From Romanomermis culicivorax (lineage: Eukaryota > Nematoda > Enoplea > Mermithida > Mermithidae): a stretch of 64,000 nt of DNA. The notes below the pieces were generated by a model. It was not told the origin of the DNA and searched no databases. It worked only from the letters and a program-made list of their open reading frames with translations. Positions 59,001-64,000 of the stretch are shown one piece after another. The stretch is from contig CAWUHX010000162.1 of NCBI GenBank assembly GCA_963922205.1, forward strand, positions 372,001 to 436,000, in the 5' to 3' direction. The position numbers and the translations under genes are program-made. Every line of letters starts with the position of its first letter. Within the stretch, counting starts at the first letter, position 1.

Positions 59001-62000
59001 AGTCAAATTTAAAAGATAACTGGCATCAAAATCAGGTCAGCGATCCACATCAGGAAAAGGGTTATGCGATTGGATGGCTGATATCCTCAAGCAAACGATA
59101 AAGCAAAGCAAAACATTAAGAAATTGCGAAAAGATTTTATTAAACTACAATGTCCTAAATAATTTTCGTGGAAGCACAGCCATTTTCCGTGGTCTTAACC
59201 CTGCACCACGTGGGCTTAGATTTTTCAAGCTGATCTTTTGCGTTAAACATGCAGTGATTTGGTGAATTTCGCATAAGTTATTCCACTATATTGTCGGCAG
59301 TAGAAGAATTATACACTTATACCAATATCAATTTTCACCAAAATTATGTTATGTTTAATAAGGTGATTTACTTTGAGGCACAGCTCAATAAACGGTAATT
59401 TTATCTTCCTGATCTTTTACTTATCGAAGGCCATATGGCTGTTCATCAAGCTGACAAATTTGGAGTTCAGCCTGAACGTATCTGGATTGCCGTAGGCTAA
59501 AACGTGCGAAATTTTAATGGGTGAATCACGAAATTTTTGCGTTATTTTGTTGATAAAAAATTAAGAAACAGTTTTATGTAGCGGTGCAATATCTGCTCTA
59601 TCATTACAAAATCCGAACAAAATATAATACGAACTGACAGAACGGTACGTGAAAATGCAAAATCAACCATTTCTGCAGTTTTATGCAAATTTTTGCAATT
59701 CTACTTGGTCATGACATCGTGAAAAATGAGTTTCGTCTAAAATAATTGTTACCATGATAATCAGCGTCAAGAAGTGAACAACATATGCAAAATTCAGGAC
59801 AACTTTTTCTTAGGTTATCGGATTTCACGGTGATGCTTACAGAAAAAACTAGAGGAGAGTTAGAGCTTAATAATAAAAATCAATATGCATACCGAATATA
59901 AATCTTTCTGAACGACGTCCTTTATTTGAACACGATGCCAAGTATTGTCGACGTTGGCCGCGCAAATGATATTAGGTTTCAATAATTGATCGGGTATCAT
60001 GTAATCGTCAGAATTCGTTGAATTGTAAAACTCGCTGCAAAAAACGCTATGAAAAACGGACTACTATCCAGAGAAGGGAAAACTATCTTTTCGTGAAAAT
60101 AAGTCTTTTGCCAAAAGTTTTCAGCTTTTCTACACAATTCAATGTGGGAAAAGTAAAAAACTATTCAAATATTTTCACCTCATTATCTGGCGAACCGCTT
60201 CGACTCGAGATTGCATAGCGGCGATTTTTACAAAGAATTTGGAACAATTTTCTACAAGCGATACAACGACCTGAAAATTTCTAATCACTGATTACTGTCG
60301 TATTAAAAATCTGAAGAAACATAAAATTGACGGGAAAAATCTGTTTTGCCGTCCGACAGGAAGCTATTAAATATGACAAATGTTTGGGAAAGAGGCAAAC
60401 GATTTTATTCTCAACCGACTGGGGAAACTTTTTTGTGGATTCTATATGCAGATTACATATTCAAAAAGTTTTTAACCTCAAGGTTTTCCCCGACTTCCAA
60501 GTCGAGGAAGGTAATCGACGATTTTTCGCATAAGACGCCGTTAACCCCACTAACCAAATTCGATAAGCATTCAATCCGGAAATTGACACTGAATGTTTTC
60601 CGTCGCCTAACTTCGTACTCTGAAAAACCTCGATGAGGTGATCACCCACTATATCCAATAACCAAGTATTTCTTCGCAAAGGTTTTTGCTCGCAGAAAAC
60701 TTATAATTACTCTGTTCCATCAACTGTTGTTTACCTTGAGATTTTAGTTGTTTTAGAAAATTCTGATAATAATCAAATTCCACTGATTTCACTATTCTCA
60801 AGCATTTATGTAAGATTAATGCAAGTTCAGAAACTCACAAGCATGTTCTGGATTTTCCTGCTGTCATGCAGACTTTTAAGTAATGTAAAAGTATCTTGAA
60901 GATGCATATACAAATAAAAGTTCGAAATTTGAATTTCTTGAAACCGATCGAAATTTCTTCGAATGAGCTTTTACGAATTTTAAAGATAATGCATATATAA
61001 TGCAATCTGGTGAAAACATAAGTATTCTGTGGTTGCCATTGTCATATTAGATAATACTCTTGACTTTTGAGAGGTAAAAAAGTAATTTCAGAGTCAACTC
61101 TAAACTCAGCCATAGAATAAAACAAACTTCTTCATAGCTCACCACGTCAAAAGTCTGTGTTGTTCAATCTGATAGAACATAAATTCCTTCATGAAAAAAA
61201 AATCTAACAGTGAATGAGGAGAAATAGTCCCCAGAAAACATGATTGGGCGTTGAAAAATCAGTGGCTCAGAAAACCAAAATTTTTTACGAAAATTACCTG
61301 CGTAGTCGACAACGTAGTACTGTAAACGATCTTTTATTTTATCAAGAATATCATCTAATTTGCATAGATCATTCGCTCGACTCTAAACAAGAATGAATTA
61401 AATCGTTAATAATAGCCATTAAACTGTTAAACTTTAAATGCATATACTTGATAAAGATTTTCTAGTTCCCGGAAACTTAAACGATAATCTGCGGACCTAT
61501 TACAGTAAAAATAAGATCTTAGATCGAAAACGCCGTCGATAGGATCGGACAAAGACACTAAAATATATGAACAAAAGTTTACTGTTACATGAATGAAAAA
61601 AGTGAATGATCAGTTAACATTATGCATGAGATTCGAAACTTTAGCAGTAAATATAGATTTCGATTTCTGAAATCCTAATAGTGCCTTGGAAGCATAAATA
61701 TGGTTCCCGGCTTTAATTTCGAAATTTACCATCTCTTTGAGACGTCGATGGGGAAATACAGCAATTGTCCTGAACAGGACTTCCTTCGCTATTCAGTTGT
61801 TGAATGTTCGCAGCCGGCGTGACTAGAAATTTTGTGAGATCGAGTTTATCTTTCTGTATGTTCACATGTCCACCGCTGAATTTCGCTAACCGTACGTAAA
61901 ACTGCTCATTGGCGCCGACTTTTATTTCAAACACATCAGAAAATTTCGCTAAGATAATGGTCAATGCTTTTTCATCCATGGTAATTGCTGGCTTCAGTAT
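56033..62000 (-). CDS. Tudor-domain protein, probably TDRD5/TDRD7-like with LOTUS-type start (partial model)
   Basis: Exons (minus), with matched phases except where noted: 62000-61730 (ATG at 61,979 if first), 61557-61448, 61382-61298, [one unresolved junction], 60034-59893, 58013-57873, 57601-57678, 57442-57162, 56218-56160, 56106-56048 (reads on to TAG at 56,033). The first exon has MDEKALTIILAKFSDVFEIK and EQFYVRL, like the end of a LOTUS/OST-HTH domain. A Tudor core follows: EFYNSTNSDD, LLKPNIICAANVDNTWHRVQ, VFLLDEGRIDFV, LRLLKEKF, AVEFSLHGV, LISTEDRFLGLV, VTLYIYSDDDIVDVNQRLID. Tudor proteins of this kind act in germ granules and the piRNA pathway (family knowledge). The 61382-61298 exon ends in phase 1 while 60034-59893 needs phase 2, so a small exon is missing or there is an error. 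Confidence 0.72.
58350..59710. repeat. Fold-back element inside a Tudor-gene intron
   Basis: Arms at about 58,350-58,640 and 59,430-59,710 are inverted copies: ATTAAAATTTCACACATTTT, GGCCGACAGTAATCC, CAGTTCGTACTATATTTTG and GCAAAAATGGTTGAT are matched by complements. The interior of about 790 bp is non-coding. Target boundaries were not defined. Confidence 0.75.
60035..61297. other. Long intron or missing exon region of the Tudor gene
   Basis: A minus-strand segment near 60,650-60,695 reads AKTFAKKYLVIGYS between an AG and a GT, but its exit phase does not fit the next exon. Overlapping frames on both strands at 60,346-60,679 are not convincing as coding. Confidence 0.35.
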
Positions 62001-62295
62001 CTAATTTTAAAATACAACGAAAATCACAGTAGATATGTAAGATAGGTAAAATTGAAACGCTTTCCTTCGAAAAAAACAGACGTTGAGATTTTATACATAA
62101 AATTTAAGATCGCCTTGTTGTCAAAATTTCCACGTTATAACGATGAATATGGAACGTTTTAGCGCATGCAAGTTTCAATTCCTGATGATCAATAATATTC
62201 ATTACTAGTGATGCGTCCGGTACCGGTACCATGGTGGTACCGGTGCCGGTACCTAAAATTGTACAACGATATTAATATAATCATTGAGGCTCATA
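62001..62295. other. Upstream of the Tudor exons; palindromic GGTACC run
   Basis: 62,219-62,252 is a run of GGTACCGGTACC-type palindromes with a central CCATGG, resembling a transposon tip. No further upstream exon was recognised. Confidence 0.45.
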
Positions 62296-62303
62296 ATCGT
62301 GAC

Positions 62304-62497
62304 CAGGCCTGTACGGAGGGGGGTAGGGGGGCACGCCCCCGCAAATGTTTGAAGGGTTAAAAAAAGACAAAGGTGGACCTTTGGGTTTTTTTCCAACTCA
62401 AGTCAAAAATAAGAATTTCAAGTCAGAAATGCCAATTTTACATGATTTGTACGAAAAAATGCGTGCCCCCTGAAAAAAATTTCTGGCTACAGGCTTG
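62304..62497. mobile_element. 194-bp hAT-type MITE with 8-bp target duplication
   Basis: The left end is CAGGCCTGTA; the right end is the complement of CAAGCCTGTAGCCAG. Flanks are ATCGTGAC (62,296-62,303) and ATCGGGAC (62,498-62,505), 8 bp with one mismatch, as expected for hAT. The interior has GGGGGGCACGCCCCC near one end and GCGTGCCCCC near the other. Confidence 0.8.
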
Positions 62498-62505
62498 ATC
62501 GGGAC

Positions 62506-64000
62506 TATATCCAATCAAAAAGTCTGAATCATAAGATAAACTCCATTAATCAAACTAATGTATTCTAATTTGTAATTAAAATCAAACTATAATGTATTTT
62601 AAATTTATCATTCCGGCGCGAACCGGAAAAAATTTTGAATTTTATATTCTAAAACGCCAGAAAATTAATCTTCGCTACAGCTATTCCCGAGTCTTTATCG
62701 TTTTTCAATGCACAAGTTCATGTTCAAAACGTTTGAAAAACTCAAACCCAACGAGAGAAAAAATGAGCGGAATATTTTTTGGGTGCTAATTTCAAAAACT
62801 CAAGAGGACACATATTTTTCGGCAGCTAATGGAATGATTGATAGACACGACAAGAAAGTGCGGAAACTAACTAGAGGCTAGATTATGCCAAGTTTGTAGT
62901 AAGGGAAAAATCTATTTTTTCCCATTTTCACCAAAATCTTTCGAATAATTTGAATTTATTACTTTTCAAAAAGTTTCTGATATAAACTCAATTTATAATG
63001 GCTTTTTGAGTTTCGATGTAAAATATAATAGGTATACAGATTCGTTTTTCAATTTATCTGAAATGCCAGGAAATGGCAAAAAAGAGAATATGTTTTTCCT
63101 TTTTGCTTGTTTCACTGGCTTAAATGTTCCATATTAGGCCTTTCGATTTTCTGAGAAACATATACACGCCCAGTTTTTTAGTCTTTTCTGAAAATGTCTC
63201 TGCATAAAAATGGACAAATCTTTGAAAAATTTCAGTATCAGTTATTAAAGTTGATTTTTACAGAAGAAAAAACTTTGGTTTAATGAAAAACCCGAAATCT
63301 TTGTAATTACGTGCCATTCTTTGTTAGAATTTTTCATTACTGTGTACAATGCAGTGGCCTATACCTTGTTTCCGAAAAGCAGATGGTAAACCCACAGTAT
63401 TCCTGATTCGCAAGACAACGAATTTACACAATTTGAAAAAATTCGAAAAATTAATTGCTGGTAAACAGAAAAATTTTTGTTGACGGCGATTTTTGGGAGA
63501 CTGGCGAACATTATTTGAGTGAAATTAGCTAAAGCATAGTTTCAAATAAGTTTAAACTAGCATTAATCGTATTAGAAATTTAAATTCCCGCGTTTTAAAC
63601 TCGGAAAAAATACGTGCGAATCAAGAATACGGTGAGTTTACAACCAGGTTCCCGGAAACGAAGTATAGTATTATGCTCAGTGAAATATGGGACAAGGAGA
63701 AACATATTCATCTTTTGCCACTTCCTAGCATTAGAGAATGGTTATTGTTCTGTATAGTTTTTGTCAATTATAGCACTTTTTTTGTACAAGCCTGTAATGA
63801 ATTTTATACATGCAGTCAAAAGCATTACGTGTGTTCTATCATGAAAACGAAGTATGTATTGTACATACAGTAATCATGCAGATTGTAAAAATTGCTACAA
63901 GACAAGTGAATTTCATGCGCAGAGGCTTAAAAACGTTTTGTCTTTTAAAAAACTGGGCGCGTATGTTTCTCAGAAAATGGAAAGTTTTTTTGAGTTAAAA
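62506..64000. other. No gene supported to the window end
   Basis: AT-rich. 62,600-62,780 contains a diverged copy of the dispersed hairpin family (ATTCCGGCGCGAACCGG, then CCAACGAGAGAAAAAATGAG) like 2,930-3,130. The frames near 63,670-63,998 are short and unassignable. Confidence 0.45.

Noticed and set aside
60346..60679. Overlapping plus- and minus-strand frames in the Tudor gene intron
   Set aside because: Neither has a domain, good splice context or compatible phase; they overlap each other out of frame.

Overview
This is AT-rich nuclear DNA from an animal, most likely a small invertebrate. The evidence is short GT-AG introns (often 50-60 bp) that keep frame across many exons, a recognisable ribosome-biogenesis gene (EBP2), a Tudor/LOTUS-type germline gene, and animal mobile elements: Polinton/Maverick, hAT, non-LTR retrotransposons, and probable solo-LTR and tRNA-SINE copies. 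I cannot name the species. A 100-N gap at 39,933-40,032 is followed by an exact commercial cDNA/amplification primer, so continuity across that point is doubtful.

Layout. 0-4.4 kb is dispersed repeats, including a 3-kb fold-back and a separate 700-bp near-perfect palindrome. 5.0-5.5 kb holds a small proline-rich PPxY protein gene (minus). 5.5-12.3 kb has no gene I can support. 12.4-24.9 kb is a nested structure: a ~650-bp repeat lies at 12.39-13.05 kb, and its inverted partner is split by a complete but decayed 8,043-bp Polinton (16,531-24,573). The Polinton has ~960-bp terminal inverted repeats and a 6-bp target duplication; the intact partner preserves the empty site. The Polinton's packaging ATPase is split by an 885-bp LTR-like insert. 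24.9-29.1 kb is a block of tandem repeats rich in GGATCCG motifs. 29.36-35.72 kb is a 15-exon UPF1-like superfamily-1 helicase gene (minus). Its exon phases all agree, it has one in-frame TGA, and its last intron is filled by a 312-bp satellite array. 37.1-37.9 kb (minus) and 38.8-39.9 kb (plus, cut by the gap) are two further multi-exon genes. The helicase gene and both of these share an over-represented sense-strand motif, CAGCTACTC.

40.1-47.1 kb is mostly transposon wreckage: tRNA-SINE-like, hAT, and Jockey/CR1-like LINE pieces. 47.13-49.44 kb is a clean 7-exon EBP2 gene (plus), converging on a proline-rich terminal exon (minus, 49.86-50.20 kb). 50.4-56.0 kb is repeats and small inverted-repeat elements. 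56.0-62.0 kb is a Tudor-domain gene (minus), probably TDRD5/TDRD7-like, with a fold-back element in one intron. 62.0-64.0 kb has a small hAT-type MITE and no gene.

The Polinton genes form one capsid/packaging/integration set, now dead. The host genes are unrelated housekeeping and germline functions, apart from the shared motif in the 32-39 kb cluster. Exon boundaries were worked out by hand from splice signals and phase; no alignment or database search was available.
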